A stretch of DNA of 64,000 bases. It comes from Glandiceps talaboti. Taxonomy: Eukaryota; Hemichordata; Enteropneusta; Spengelidae. The notes under the pieces were generated by a model. The model saw only the letters and a program-made list of their open reading frames with translations. It made no database searches and was not told the DNA's origin. A program made the translations under genes and the position numbers. The DNA lies in contig NC_135555.1 of the NCBI RefSeq assembly GCF_964340395.1, positions 20,095,947 to 20,159,946 of the forward strand. The letters are read 5' to 3'. Below are positions 45,300 through 58,480 of the stretch, piece by piece (the first letter of the stretch is position 1; every line of letters starts with the position of its first letter).

Positions 45300-47648
45300 A
45301 TAGAGACAGAGAGTTATAACTTTATTCAAACCATTGACACTTCGACCAGAATCACCACTTTCACGGACACAACAATAGACCACATTATCACAAACATTAC
45401 AGACCATTTCGTTGAAACTGGAACTATAGCTACCGACATTAGTGATCATTATCCAATCTTTGCTATATTTACAAACATTAATCACATTTTCAATCATAAT
45501 ACTACTTTTCAAAATGTCGACTTTTCCAAATATAATCGTGAGACCTTCCTTTCTGAGTTAGACAATGTTTCCTGGCAGCCTGTATATGATTGTGACGAAC
45601 CAAACCACGCATATAATGTTTTTTATCAATTATTCCATGATATTATTACAATACACGCCCCCCTCAAAAGAACAAAAATAAAGAAAACTAAAATTCATAA
45701 GCCTTGGTTAACAAAAGGACTATTAAAGTCAACAAGAACAAAATATCGTTTATTCTGTAAAATGAAAAAATCGCCTAATAATATTGAATTTAATAAGAAA
45801 TACAAGCTTTACCGAAATTTGTTGACAAGAATTTTAAATTCCGCTAAAAAGAGACATTATCATATGAAAATACAGGCTGCCAATGGAAACACTAATCAAA
45901 CTTGGAAAGTAATTAATGACATCTTAAATAAAAACAGCAACAAAATGACTTCACCAAAACAAATTAGTGTAGATCACAAGATCATTTCAGGGAAACTACA
46001 TATCGCAGAAACATTCAACGACTTTTTCACCGATATTGGCCCAAAACTTGCCTCAAAAATCACCCCAACGACAAATTTTAATCATTATCTAAATGATAAT
46101 TATTATGACTCGCTCTTCTTGCACCCAGTTGTGTACAGTGATATTGTGGAAAAGATAAAACGCATGGACCCCAGAAAAGCTATGGGATATGACAACATTC
46201 ATCCTAAACTAATAATTGATGCAGCCCATATCATTTCCCACCCACACATAATTAACTGCTCACTTTCCCAAGGTATATTCCCTGACGCCCTCAAATTTGC
46301 CAAAATCACCCCAATTTATAAGAAAGGATCGACCCTTGATGTTAGCAACTACAGGCCCATCTCAATTTTACCAGTCCTTAGCAAACTATTTGAATCAATC
46401 GTTAAAGACCAATTAGTATCATTTCTAGATAAATTTGACATTCTTCTCAGTACTCAATACGGTTTCCGCAAAAAGTTTAATACGAAAATTGCCCTTGCTG
46501 ACCTCATATCTGACATTACTGACAAAATGGACCAGGGCTTCGTCACCTTTGGCATTTTTATCGACCTCAAAAAAGCATTCGATACAATTGACCATCATAT
46601 TCTTATCCAAAAGTTATATTATTACGGCATTAGAGGTGTTCCGCTCCTTTGGTTTCAAAATTACCTTAAAAATAGACAACAGGTCGTTAGCATAAATGGT
46701 ATCAACTCCAATCCAAAACAAATTAAGTGTGGGGTACCCCAAGGATCAATACTTGGACCAATCCTCTTCCTCATATATATTAACGACATTAACAAATCTA
46801 CTGACGCCTTCAATTTTCGTTTATTTGCAGATGACACTAACCTATTCAAATTCATGAAAACTAATAATATCAATCTTAATGTTATAAATGATCATTTTAA
46901 AAAAGTTAACGACTGGTGCAATGCTAACAAACTAACAATTAACGTTGACAAAACTAACTATATGATTATCAAAACTCCCCAGAGGATATCTCACATCGAG
47001 GGAACCCTAAGTATTAGCGACACACCAATTAAGTGTGTATCATCGGCCACATATCTAGGTATTTCCATCGACCCAGCTCTCACCTGGAAATCTCACATCG
47101 AAAAAGTAACCCGAACTATAAGTCCCAAAATCGGAATCATCTCTCGTATTCGCCATTATGTCCCAAGGTCCACCCTTGTTTTACTTTACAACACTTTAAT
47201 CCTCCCCCATCTTAGTTACTGTCTTGAAATTTGGGGTAACACCTATCGTACATTACTCGAACCACTTATAATCTTGCAAAAGAAACTAGCTCGACTTATC
47301 ACTTTCTCTGATTATCAAACACATTCTGCGCCCCTTTTCAATCAACTCCGCATATTAGATATCCATAAACTGTGTAAATTCCAAACATGCATGTTTGTCT
47401 ATGACTTACAAAATAACCGCTATGCTCATAATATTAACCACTACATTACTAACCGTCTATCCCATAGCTACCCTACCAGATCAGCCCTCAGTTGTAACAT
47501 TCCCATTCCAAAAGTTAATCTTACAATTTGTCAAAAGAATTTCAAATATGCATTACCCAAACATTGGAACTCCCTACCAAACAAACTTAAGAATATACAC
47601 AAGCGACATGAATTTAAAAAATGTATAAAGACACACCTTTTCTCTTGA
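45300..47648 (+). CDS. LINE endonuclease C-terminus and reverse transcriptase (partial, 782 codons open)
   Basis: The frame is open from 45300, well before the first methionine at 45762. Residues near the start match the end of an APE-type endonuclease: FIQTIDTSTRITTF, IDHIITNI, and the catalytic block SDHYPIFAIF. Then the RT: AMGYDNIHPK, FAKITPIYKKG, NYRPISILPVLSKLFE, GFRKKF, FIDLKKAFDTIDH, GVPQGSILGPILFLIYIND, active site FADD, and YLGISIDPALTW. The end HWNSLPNKLK...FKKCIKTHLFS is the usual C-terminus of this LINE group. The enzyme would nick DNA and copy its own RNA at the nick, but without the 5' end it cannot be autonomous. Confidence 0.85.
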   Translation: METESYNFIQTIDTSTRITTFTDTTIDHIITNITDHFVETGTIATDISDHYPIFAIFTNINHIFNHNTTFQNVDFSKYNRETFLSELDNVSWQPVYDCDEPNHAYNVFYQLFHDIITIHAPLKRTKIKKTKIHKPWLTKGLLKSTRTKYRLFCKMKKSPNNIEFNKKYKLYRNLLTRILNSAKKRHYHMKIQAANGNTNQTWKVINDILNKNSNKMTSPKQISVDHKIISGKLHIAETFNDFFTDIGPKLASKITPTTNFNHYLNDNYYDSLFLHPVVYSDIVEKIKRMDPRKAMGYDNIHPKLIIDAAHIISHPHIINCSLSQGIFPDALKFAKITPIYKKGSTLDVSNYRPISILPVLSKLFESIVKDQLVSFLDKFDILLSTQYGFRKKFNTKIALADLISDITDKMDQGFVTFGIFIDLKKAFDTIDHHILIQKLYYYGIRGVPLLWFQNYLKNRQQVVSINGINSNPKQIKCGVPQGSILGPILFLIYINDINKSTDAFNFRLFADDTNLFKFMKTNNINLNVINDHFKKVNDWCNANKLTINVDKTNYMIIKTPQRISHIEGTLSISDTPIKCVSSATYLGISIDPALTWKSHIEKVTRTISPKIGIISRIRHYVPRSTLVLLYNTLILPHLSYCLEIWGNTYRTLLEPLIILQKKLARLITFSDYQTHSAPLFNQLRILDIHKLCKFQTCMFVYDLQNNRYAHNINHYITNRLSHSYPTRSALSCNIPIPKVNLTICQKNFKYALPKHWNSLPNKLKNIHKRHEFKKCIKTHLFS

Positions 47649-47812
47649 TTCTAATTTGTACTGTAAATATGTAAATATCTTTTTCTGTACATGTGCTATA
47701 ATAGATTTGTGAATATGTATGTGTGTATTGATTATTACTATATTATTTGTTATTATTAATTATTTATCATAAGTACGCCGTGTATCTTTACCTTCTATAT
47801 TTTGACAGGATA

Positions 47813-47859
47813 AGGACCATGGACTAGATTAGTTTCTAGTAAACTATTTCCATGGTCCT
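47813..47859 (+). other. Stem-loop in the LINE 3' UTR
   Basis: AGGACCATGGA pairs perfectly with TCCATGGTCCT around a 25-nt loop. LINE reverse transcriptases often recognise a 3' stem-loop; that role here is inferred. Confidence 0.7.
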
Positions 47860-47945
47860 CACCAGAGCATTTTCTTTTACTGTATTTGTATTTTCCTCTC
47901 TGTAATGTTATTACCTTATGTTTCCGGTGAAATAAATTCAATTCA

Positions 47946-48810
47946 AAGACAGACAGATAGAGAAGACAGCGAGAAACAGAGATAATGTAATGGTTTTACC
48001 GTGCTGTTGGAAAAATACATATATTTTTTAAATCAGATTAAACGCTTTCATACATGGAAAGGGACAGTGGTTCCAAAGTCAATGGTTGAAAGAACTTAAT
48101 CCCATCGCTGCCACCACATTGAACATTTTAGAGGTATTGGTTATTTCCCAACTACTACCACCGGCGTGAATTTGTGTGAAATTGGCAACGTAATAATTAA
48201 CATCTGTGTTTGGATCTCATTGGCTGAGTTGAAGGCCAGAAATTATTAAACTCTCTCAAACACAAGATGGGCACACTCCCGTATAGTGGTCTGAGAGTCA
48301 ATGTATAAAAATATAGAACGCTTTGTTTTAATTTCCATTTCAAGAAGTTGGCATTGAGAGCACTGATATTGATGATCGCAAATTAAAGCTCCTGATATGA
48401 TAACACTACCGTATTTGTCATTATGTTTGCCAAAGCAAAAAACGTGAAAATGGTTCAAAATTACTCAAATATAATATCAGATATTCAAATCACACACACC
48501 GAAACTTGTGTCCAAATCTATGGCAATATTTCTAATATTCCGGTCCGTTATGCCTTCACAACTTCCATGACATATTAGATGTGTGTGTGTGTGCGTGCGC
48601 GCGCGCGTGTGTGTGTCGTATCTGTAGTACGATTTTTGTCGAGCAAGGTAATGTTTTATTTCCTTGTTCAGGGTTCGTTGTATACGTAGTATGTATATTT
48701 TTTTCAAATAATTTTCATATTTTAGTATTTACATATTGGTATGAGAGTAACACTGTTTTCTTTATCTCGGCTGAGCTCGATTAGTTACATGGATTCTTGG
48801 GTCTTGATAG
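47946..48810. other. No gene recognised; inverted copy of the 45122 repeat
   Basis: 48201-48243 is the inverse of 45122-45164 with a few mismatches. A (GT)/(GC) run lies at 48581-48617. Confidence 0.55.
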
Positions 48811-48814
48811 CAAT

Positions 48815-49014
48815 TCAACCTGTATTCGTTCCCATGGAAACGTAGACAACATTCTGTGTAGCATCGTTGCTTGCCTCTTTCACTGTAATTATTTTGCCAC
48901 GATACAAGTGATAAATTTGTTCATATAATACAACTGTAAGGCCAGTAAACACCATGCAGGAACCATAAAAGTAGAAAGAATTGTTATAATCCTTGGTTGT
49001 GTCATATATCCATC
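48815..49014 (-). CDS. Copy C exon 4: TM12 and short tail
   Basis: Acceptor CTCGTAG, GWIYDTTKDYNNS, TM12, then YEQIYHLYRGKII and TGA at 48815-48817. Confidence 0.8.
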
Positions 49015-49133
49015 CTACGAGAATATGATAGATACAGAATGTATTAATTTAGTTTACACTAATATATAGCACTAGCAATAGCACATGGGCCCAGGCCTAG
49101 GTAGTAATGTTTACGAAAGCAAGCAAACAAACA

Positions 49134-49223
<90 letters not shown>

Positions 49224-49393
49224 TAAATAAGTAAATGAACAGATCAGATAAAAAACAATAAATGAATTAAGAAATTAAAATACTGACAAACATGAACAAC
49301 TGAGTAATTACAAATCACTATCAAAAATGTTACTATGCATTAAGCTTTTAAAACTGTTTTCCTCTATGCAAAATGGTACATACATACATACAT

Positions 49394-49456
<63 letters not shown>

Positions 49457-49518
49457 TACATACATACATACAGACATACAGACATACATACATACATACA
49501 TACATACACACACACACA

Positions 49519-49550
<32 letters not shown>

Positions 49551-49572
49551 CACATACACACACACACATACA

Positions 49573-49606
<34 letters not shown>

Positions 49607-52411
49607 CATACATACATACATACATACATACATACATACATACATACATACATGCATTCACAGGCCGATTTCAACCAAACTTTCAGTCGTGACCAGGTGT
49701 ACGTCACTTCATTTCCAGTAACATCCAATTTTATTGCAAACATTCACATCTTGCATATAGTACCATTGGAAGGATGGTGGATAGAGACTTTTCATTAGTG
49801 TCTACACCCATGTTTCAATGACAAGCTTTCTAATGACACTGACTTTGACTTTGAAGGTAGTCATAAAATTAACAATTATAATAGTAACATTGTAAAGTTA
49901 GTAGACAGACATTATTTTAGAGTCTACACCCGTATTATCAATGACAAGCTTTCTAATGAGACTTTAACCTTGACCCTCATCTTCAATATCACATAGGCAA
50001 TGCGTTGTTAAAATGCATATACAGGTGACGTAAATGGGCCAATTTGCACTCAACCTTGTTTGAATATCAGGTATAGAAGTTCACATGGACTCATCACTTC
50101 ATTCCATTACCTTTGCGGTAATGTCTGGATGGCGACCATCTTTGTCATAAACAGTCATTTTGACCTATCACATTGGAAGCACAATAGACATACATCGTGT
50201 GACTATCCAAACCCATGTTTCCCATTCAACAGCTTTCTAATGAGAACCTGACCTTTGGCTTTGACCTTTAAGTTTAACATCAAATAGCTAAATATATTCA
50301 AAGTGTGTATGCACACCTACATTCTGGCTGATTTAATTCTGATACTAATGTTAGAGACTGGGGTCATGCAAATTACTCATTAAAATGTATAGCTACATCA
50401 GCAGACTTCCTATCATCAATGAATGTACAAATGATAGGGACTTTGATGACTGCATTTTTAAGATGTCAGCCGAATGACAAAAAAATCCTTAATTATGCAA
50501 ATGTATCATTTCAAGTAAAAACCTTCATCATCCAGCTTTATAGCACATTGTGTTTTGTTATTATCGATATGTGCACCTAATTATGTGGTGATTTGTAGTG
50601 CCAATAACATGTATAACCGCATATTCGGCATTTTATGGTACATCGATACAGTAAACGTAGCTACTTACATGTATATCGAAAATCCTAATCCTAGCCCATG
50701 TTTGATTAAATTCACTCAAAATTATGTCACTCACGGTTCACGCATTTAATGAATTTATAAGCATTCACTATTCACGTTCGAAGATAACGATATCAATCAA
50801 CAATAACGCAATATTTACTAATGTACACACACACACTTACCTGCAACTGGTGGACCAATCAATCCTCCAACACAGCCAAAAGGAGAAATGATACATAAAG
50901 CTGCCGTCAAGTTATATGACCCCACAACATCTTTAATTGCATGTGGAAACAACGTGAAGAGGATGCCACTGACTAGTCCAAGGAAGGCACTGTATAAACA
51001 ATATGTTGAGTATGAGTCAGCCAAGGGACTCAGAAGATTGGTAATTCCAGTTAACATCATTGCTAAGCCAAATATGCAAGTACTTGTCATGAAGCCAGGT
51101 TTGAAACGTAGTAAAACAGGTGGACATAGTCTGCCTATTATACCTGCAACTCCATATATGGACATAATTAGGGCAATATTTCTTTCAGAACTAAGCCTCA
51201 TAGACGTTGCACGTGCAACCATGTAAACTGTTAGTCCGTAATAACCAACACCTATGCCGAGTAGCTCGGCAAATGCGATCACATCAAATATTGGGTGTTT
51301 GGTAAAGAGACGACAGTCGCAAATTTTACTTATATATCGTAAGGTACTCTTTTTAGCTGTAGAATGGACATCGTCGTCGTTTCCATCTGTTGGCGTGTCA
51401 TCGTAATGTTGTGTTCCTGTCATCTCAAAATTTGTCTTTGTCATCTTGGGTAATTTGAAAAGTGTTCCACACACACACAAGTTGGCATTGATAGCAGCAA
51501 ATACAATGAACGCTCCACGCCAGCCGTACGTCTCAATCAATAGTTGCCATAATGGTGTAAAGACGAAAATGCCTATTCCTGACCCACACACCACAAAGGC
51601 ATTTGCTATGGCGTACCTCTTTTTTATGTAGAGTGGAACAAGTCCAATGGGCGGATATGATAGAAGACCATGGCCGCATCCTGCAAATGGAAATTAACTT
51701 TGTTTTATAATTTCAGCAAGTACTGCTACAATACAAAGGTTGACAGCATGGTGCAAAAAGGGAGTTTATACATTTATGGACAATGCAGAAAAGAGTATAT
51801 TTTCTGCATATTTTAAACATGCGTGATTGTCGAATTATTAGGCTGTATACTTAACCATCACTTGCATTTCACTGGCCTTAATTTGATATTAAACCTTGTA
51901 ATAAGATATAAACTATTCAATGGCATGATTTTACGGTCAGAATCTAATGCCTATGTATCCTGTAGTGGCAATACTCCTTTTAGGAAGAATCACAATGATG
52001 CTAGCTACAATTGTCATAATAATAATTTGTCAAACATTAACAATGGCAAAAAGCATGTGTCATATATTTTATCCAGGCATGCTTCAAATTTAATTTCTGG
52101 TATATTCAGCATGGCGAAAAAGCCGACGTAAGCTTAAGTGATGTATAAATTGCCCCCCCCCCCCCGATTTTTGCTTGTTTCTATTATGTTTATGTGATTA
52201 ATAGAAATCATAGTGTTGTGTTTCAAGTACTGGAGTCAATGATCTGTACATACAGATAAACATAGTCATACAACATAGATACCACTCACATACATACATA
52301 CATACATACATACATACATACATACATACATACATACATACAAACAAACATACATACATACATACATACATACATACATACATACATACATACATACATA
52401 CATACCAACAC

Positions 52412-52444
<33 letters not shown>

Positions 52445-52641
52445 GCTCACACGCACAATCGGAACCAAACAATTATTTAAGCCTAGTATTCTGTCTCTTT
52501 CGTCTCCAAACTTTACGCGACACCTCTATCCGACAAAGCATAAGCAAAATTATCTGTTTCCAATAACATGACTTCAGAAAGTAGGGTAGGTATGTTGTAA
52601 TTGTGTTTATTTGTTTTTGTTTTTATTGTTGTTGTTGGTGG

Positions 52642-52687
<46 letters not shown>

Positions 52688-54459
52688 GAGAAATTTTTGA
52701 GGTATAAAAGAAGTAAATGAAGACAATTATATGATAAGTACACGATATTGTACGTTTACATTTCAACGTATGTTCTTAAAAGACTTGTTTCTTTGGAATA
52801 TGATTTAAAAATGGCTATAATGAATGACACTGTGGAGAGAAAATGTACATAAAAGTACAACTAAATTCTGGCTGTTTTGACATTGTTGAATGTAAAATAA
52901 TGTTTAGGGTCGGCAGCGTTAGCGTCAGTCGGATTATCAGAAACACATGTACACAGTTTATTTTATTTGGCCTACCCATGTAGTCTGACTATGTAGTTAT
53001 GTGTGTTTTTGAAAAAAATTAACTGTGTAGCATCATAGCCTTTCCGGTTCCCTGTAAGCAGACTGAATGTTATACATACCAAATAATACTCCAAAACTAA
53101 AGTAGACAAACTCAAGAGTTGGTGCAAAAGCAGTTAGTAGTAATCCACAAGAAGATATTATACCTCCGAGGATTATGGTGCCTCGATATCCTATCTTCTT
53201 TACTAATATATTCGCAATTGGACCTGGAGATTAAGCAAAAATGAATGGGTTATAATTCGGTAATTGTGTTTGTCAAATTGTTCTAGTGTTTGTCAAATTC
53301 CATATTATCTTGTTGCGTGATTTATATTTGGGTAAACAGCCGAAGCTAATCGTTTATGATTTTGTGTAGCGAGTTGGAGAGATCGGTATTAGCAAATAAA
53401 CAGACGCTACGTTATCACATTGTAAACACGTAATTGATATTGAATGTCATACGTATAAGACGTGTATTTGATTCAATAATTATATATCATCAAACACAGC
53501 AATTTTTAACTTATTTTCGAGCTGTATATTTTACTTACTTTTGTAATCATTTTTTTGTCATCAAAATAAACAAAAATGTGCTGAATGAAATTTTGAAAGA
53601 TTAACTATTATCTACCGTTACATCTATCTGACAGTATATAGAATATTTTATAATATCAGACATAAGAACATGTAAAATAATGCAGAAATACAATGCATAA
53701 ATTAATATTTTATACTGCAACGCATATAGCCTTAAACCAAAATGACCTATTACTAGTAAAGACAAATGACATTCTCTACAAAAGACATTGTGTATATTCC
53801 TTAGGTTACATAGTCGTCCATCACATGACTACAAGTTATTGCAGAATCAAGGTCAATAAGACCTTGGGATGTCGTCTGCCTCCAATAAGTAATTACTCAT
53901 TTGAAATAGTTAGTTTGGTCTCAACTAGATACTTTTCTAATACTTTCTAATTCGTGTGGACAATTGAAGAATTAAAGGCACGTTAATAGTATGCACTTTG
54001 TTTGCTTGCTATGACAGTGTGTAATTATGTATATAGGCCACATTTCACATGGACAAAGAGACAAAGCGCAATGAAATGGTAAACTCCATTGTGTCAAATG
54101 TCACTTCACCCCGACATATGAATGCATAGGGAATATACATATTAGTTACCGATTGTCATCTCTACACTTCCAATCAATGAAATAACCCATGATGTACGTG
54201 CTGATCCTGACTCAAACGACGTCTGCAAAGCTACGAATATGGGTCCAATGGAATCAAACATTCCAAAGACGAACATACAACATACATGACATCCTAAGAT
54301 AACAAGCCAGCCATAGATACCACCATCCTGGCTGTCAGCACTCCTTCTGTCATTATGACCATTCCTGTCGGATTGAAAATGATTCCTATATTGACTGTCG
54401 CTATTTGATTCCATGCAGACGTCATCGTCAGTATTTGATCTCACGCATGTCTGGTCCAT
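48815..54459 (-). CDS. SLC16-like transporter, copy C (four exons, 497 aa)
   Basis: Exons 54150-54459, 53080-53223, 50841-51680 and 48815-49014 (310+144+840+200 = 1494 nt), all introns phase 1, GT/AG ends, no internal stop. Same architecture as copy A: N-terminus MDQTCVRS, SQDGGIYGWLV into TM1, GPIANILVKK, GWRGAF, TM8 with GIIGRLCP and twelve membrane segments. It is clearly more distant from A and B than they are from each other, and its tail is shorter (ends MGTNTG). An in-frame ATG 17 codons upstream (54510) could extend the N-terminus, but copy A supports 54459. Plasma-membrane carrier by family; substrate unknown. Introns are 926, 1399 and 1826 bp, more compact than in A or B. Confidence 0.85.
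49139..50500. repeat. Repeats of copy C intron 3
   Basis: (AT)n at 49139-49221; a compound (CATA)n(CAGA)n(CATA)n(CACG)n tract of about 275 bp at 49377-49652; then worn repeats (49760-50280), each with ACAAGCTTTCTAATGA-like sequence and TTGACCTT-like phrases. Non-coding. Confidence 0.85.
50841..51680 (-). CDS. Copy C exon 3: TM4-TM11
   Basis: 840 bp, acceptor TTTGCAG, donor GTAAGT. One codon shorter than A and B, with most changes in the TM6-TM7 loop. Confidence 0.85.
51700..53070. other. Copy C intron 2: microsatellites, no gene
   Basis: (CATA)n 52289-52405 followed by (CA)n to 52442; (TTG)n at 52627-52688; C-run at 52153. No exon recognised. Confidence 0.7.
53080..53223 (-). CDS. Copy C exon 2: TM3
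   Basis: 144 bp, acceptor CTCCAG, donor GTATGT. Very like exon 2 of A and B and like the relic at bases 1-45. Confidence 0.85.
54150..54459 (-). CDS. Copy C exon 1: N-terminus, TM1, start of TM2
   Basis: Start MDQTCVRS, donor GTAACT after ATC-G. Four codons longer than copy A exon 1. Confidence 0.85.
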
Positions 54460-54519
54460 ACTGTGATATCTGAGTACGAAGTAACTTTGACGATTTCGAG
54501 TTGTTTTCACTCGAATGAT

Positions 54520-55115
54520 CTACTGCAGTGTTCATTGAAAACGCCCTCAGTACGTGGCTCAGTTGACTGCAACGTTTCCTGGTAATGATACAAACCACCA
54601 TTCGGTCTCTCCAGTTAGCAATAGAGTGAAGGTATGCAAACTTTGGTCATCGTTGTATCCTTTTAAACTAATAAGGCATCGAATTTGCAAAACCATTTCT
54701 TCACAATCTCATCACCTGTCCATTTGGGCGGCAATGGGTCAGGTCCCATTATGTGTTCTAAGTTGAAATAGCGTTAATCATTATTTTTTCAAGTAGAAAA
54801 ACATAGTGAAGCTGTTTTATCAAATAAAAATCCAAAATAAATACCAAATTCTCATCCATATGGCCACTTTAAGATTACGATTGTCTTTTGGCGTGGTTAG
54901 AACAGTGCGGATTTGATACATGTATGATAAATTATGTCACAGGATCATTTATGGGTTATATCTTGATGCCAGACTTGAGTTCAGTCAATTGCGAGTGGTG
55001 GTAAGTGTGTATTGAATACTGCGATTACCTTTTAAATATGCAGCAAAAACTATTCCCTAATATGTATACGCACAGCTTGTTCCCCATTGACCAAATAATG
55101 AAAACATTTTCACTC
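54520..55115. other. 5' flank of copy C, no gene recognised
   Basis: Not obviously related to the 5' flanks of copies A and B. A promoter is expected here, but no specific element can be supported. Confidence 0.4.
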
Positions 55116-55118
55116 TTA

Positions 55119-55246
55119 GGGCGGCCCTTTTTATTTTTCTGTTTCTCATCTCCCAACTTACCCTAATTTGCAGCTCCGATATCAGAAAAAAAGTTGTTTT
55201 TTTTTAATTTCCGACCGACCCCTGAGCACTGCAAAATTGTAACGTT
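55119..55246. mobile_element. End fragment of the 2.6 kb repeat
   Basis: Matches 7391-7520, including TTTTTCTGTTTCTCATCTCC and CCGACCGACCCCTGAGCAC. The match stops at about 55246. Confidence 0.7.
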
Positions 55247-56867
55247 CCACAGGCTACTTTCACAAATACTTGTCGGGGGGGGGGGGGGGGGTCGGGAGAT
55301 TTTTTGTAAAACCCTATTTTTTTTCAAGTACATTTCATATTCCAAAATTTTTCAAGTACCCCCCCCCCCTCCCTGCTAAAGCCCCAAATATTTCAAGTAC
55401 CCCCCCCCCCTACCCGAATAAATTTTCAAGTACACCCCACCCGAATAATTATTTTTGGAACACTCTTCCTGTGCGTTACCATTCCATACCAAGTACAAAA
55501 CTGTACATAATACACTTAATACCAACTTTGTCCATTATATAATCAATTTGAATATAGTGTGTATATATACACAAACACAAGTTAAAACAAATTGTTATGT
55601 TAACCAGTGCATTGCCTTTCCAAAAAACAACATATACTTGTAAATGAATTACACTTTGAATAACCCTTGTAAAATGATCAGCAGCCAACCGAGTCTTTTT
55701 TTTCTGTTCAATATTGTATTAGTACATTATACTAGTAGTGTTACAGTTGAATGTCATTTTAGTTGTATTTGCAAATATTATGATGCACATGTTATCAAAA
55801 GAGAGTTTTATACTGTATTGTTCCAGTTCAGTTTCCTAAATGTGTGCTAAAAGAAATCAAATTGGTCTAAATAACACTGAAAAAACTCTTAATAAAATGC
55901 ATTGCCATGTATCCGGTTCCGTGTAAATTACTTCAATATAATGTCAAAAGAAAATAAATGTATGATTCAAAAATGCCAGCCACATTTCATCTAACAGAAT
56001 AGGAATCAAGTGATATATATTAGTGGTAATGTTTGTGCAAACACTACTTTATGAAAATGTTTATTTGAGACTATATTGGAGTATTTGCTCATATTGTTTC
56101 AGTTCACTACCTCATTCCTGCCATATATCTTTAGGGCAACTTTATATTGAGAGTTATGTCAAAGTTTATTTATTTATCTTTATATTTACAAGTAATAGTA
56201 TATTCATGCAAAGTTGAAAAGTATGTGCAAAAAACCTATTTTACTTTTTCTCTGTTAACTCAGCTTGTGAGATATTGTCTTCTGTTTCACATGTAGCAGA
56301 CGTTGCCAATATGCTAATTTTAGGAAATATTTAGAATGTGTTATTGAAAGTTTATGTTGTAAATTATAGTCATATCTATAGGATGAAAAAATACCTTGCA
56401 CAGAAGTTTTTGATACTTGTCAAGTATGTTTTAGTGCAGGTGCATCTTTTACATTTTGATGGCAGGCTGAGATGCACCTTTTCCAACTCTTTTTTTTAAC
56501 TTCCAAGAGCTGCAAATGTAAAATGTTGTCTGTCATATTTGTCTGTCATTTAATACTAGTAAGAATTTACATGAAAAAGTTAAATATCATTGTGATAACC
56601 ACAAACCAAAACACAGTCATGTCACAAAGAATATTTCAAGTTCAGTACAGTGTAAAGGTAATTTCACACATTCAATGAACCAAATTTCAGTAGATAGTAG
56701 TGTACATGAAAGACACTGGTATTTTCAGACAAAAAACAATCTGTACCACTCAATTCGACCATTTCAATTTATCATTACATTAACAGTTTATTAAAAGAAA
56801 ATTAAAATTTGACTGTTTTTGTTTTTCATTTTACGAACTTGTGAGCAACCGTTGTTTGTAGCTGCTG
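55247..56867. other. No gene recognised
   Basis: A phrase TTTCAAGTACCCCCCCCC is repeated three times at 55325-55440 next to a 16-base G-run; the rest is AT-rich without recognisable coding. Confidence 0.5.
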
Positions 56868-56870
56868 TTT

Positions 56871-56923
<53 letters not shown>

Positions 56924-56924
56924 G
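56868..56924. repeat. (TTG)n microsatellite
   Basis: About 19 TTG units. Confidence 0.95.
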
Positions 56925-57002
56925 AAAAATGAAGACCAACATTTTAAAAGCTTATTTTCCCATGTTTGAAAAGTCATGATGTCAATTTATTTTCAGGTAC
57001 AA

Positions 57003-58231
57003 CCCATAAGGGTGAGGTTTTTTTTTTTTTTGTTTCTCATCTCCAATGGAATAGTCAGGCGGGTCGGGCGGGCGAAATAAAAAAAAAAGGGGGACAAGAA
57101 AAAAAAATGTATTTTTTCAGTTCTATTCTCTGTCCTTTCTGTCCTGTTAGTCTCTATACAACTTCAATTCTCTTCTCTTTATTGAATTCTTTATTTTAGC
57201 AAGGTTGACAAGTCTGTAGAACAACTTTGTAAGAAGATGATTAAATACTTTAAGTTATCATCCTGATGGGTGTATATCTGTAGCCATGAACTATTGTGTG
57301 ATTTTATCAGGAGTACTAATACATTCGTCCTATTAATCAAAGTGGCATTGCCATCGCTAACAATGTTTTCAAGTTATCCAATTTGAACTTTAGTATGTAA
57401 CTTTTTGAAACACTTACGTGATTGTCATCAGTGTGCTAGATGAATTTTCATTTATATAAACCATTACTTCTATGAAACATTTTTCTTCAGTGTGAACTTG
57501 TCAAAATAATCCACCAGATAACATGTCAAACATTTCTAGAACTCAGAACCCCTTCGGGATTTACTGTTTAAAAGTAATTAAAAGTAATAATGTAAACATC
57601 GGAATGTCTTCAAAGGTCATGGATATCATGGGTCATGAAACGCTATGGAGTCGGTCATTTCCCTGATAATACAACTGATTTAAAGCTAAAAACTGGTCAA
57701 GAAATTAGGAATGCAGTATGACTTTTACCAATTTTAAGCATAATTTTGAAAATGATGGAAATATTCTGAGCTATTATTGCATTGCAGCAAAATGTACCGC
57801 GTGACAGTATTAATTTTGAGCCCTGTCCCTCATCAAACCTCAACGGCTTCTGCCATGATGAAAGACACATGCTGCTCTGACGTAACAAAGGGGTTGGTTG
57901 GGTGGGTGGGTGAGAGGGGGGGGGGGTTAGACGGCGGTGTTCTGCCAAGGTTTCCAACAAGTGGGGACACAGGCCCCTTGGTTCCAAAAAGTGGTGTCAT
58001 TTGACAGGGAGTGGGGTCAATTATTATTGTTTATGAAATATTCATATAAATTATCTCAGACCACTATAGAGATACTGTGGTCTGAGATATTTCATTACCT
58101 ATAGACCATTACCTAACATCATAAACAAATTCCATTCATAATAACAGTTCCTAGTAAGCTATTTTTTGAAAATTGTGTACTACACATTACACCTTAGAAA
58201 AAGAAGGCAATTAAGATTATGTAGTTTTAAG

Positions 58232-58313
<82 letters not shown>

Positions 58314-58389
58314 TTGCGTCACATGTTTAAACTATTACGCTCTGCCACTGCGGTATAGAACACTGTCTTAGCAGATTGATACTCACCGA

Positions 58390-58480
<91 letters not shown>

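Larger units (their letters stand above)
45300..47945 (+). mobile_element. CR1/L2/Jockey-group LINE, 5'-truncated
   Basis: Starts inside the endonuclease domain just after a stop (45297-45299) and runs to a 3' end GAAATAAATTCAATTCAA near 47945. The 3' untranslated region holds a strong 11-bp stem (47813-47859). No clear target-site duplication was seen. The long intact frame suggests a fairly young insertion. Confidence 0.8.

Noticed and set aside
45762-45764. Methionine at 45762 as the true LINE start
   Set aside because: Endonuclease motifs are encoded in the same frame upstream to 45300; the ATG is internal.
55194-55542. Proline- and glycine-rich frames
   Set aside because: Produced by C- and G-runs in repeated TTTCAAGTACCCCC phrases.
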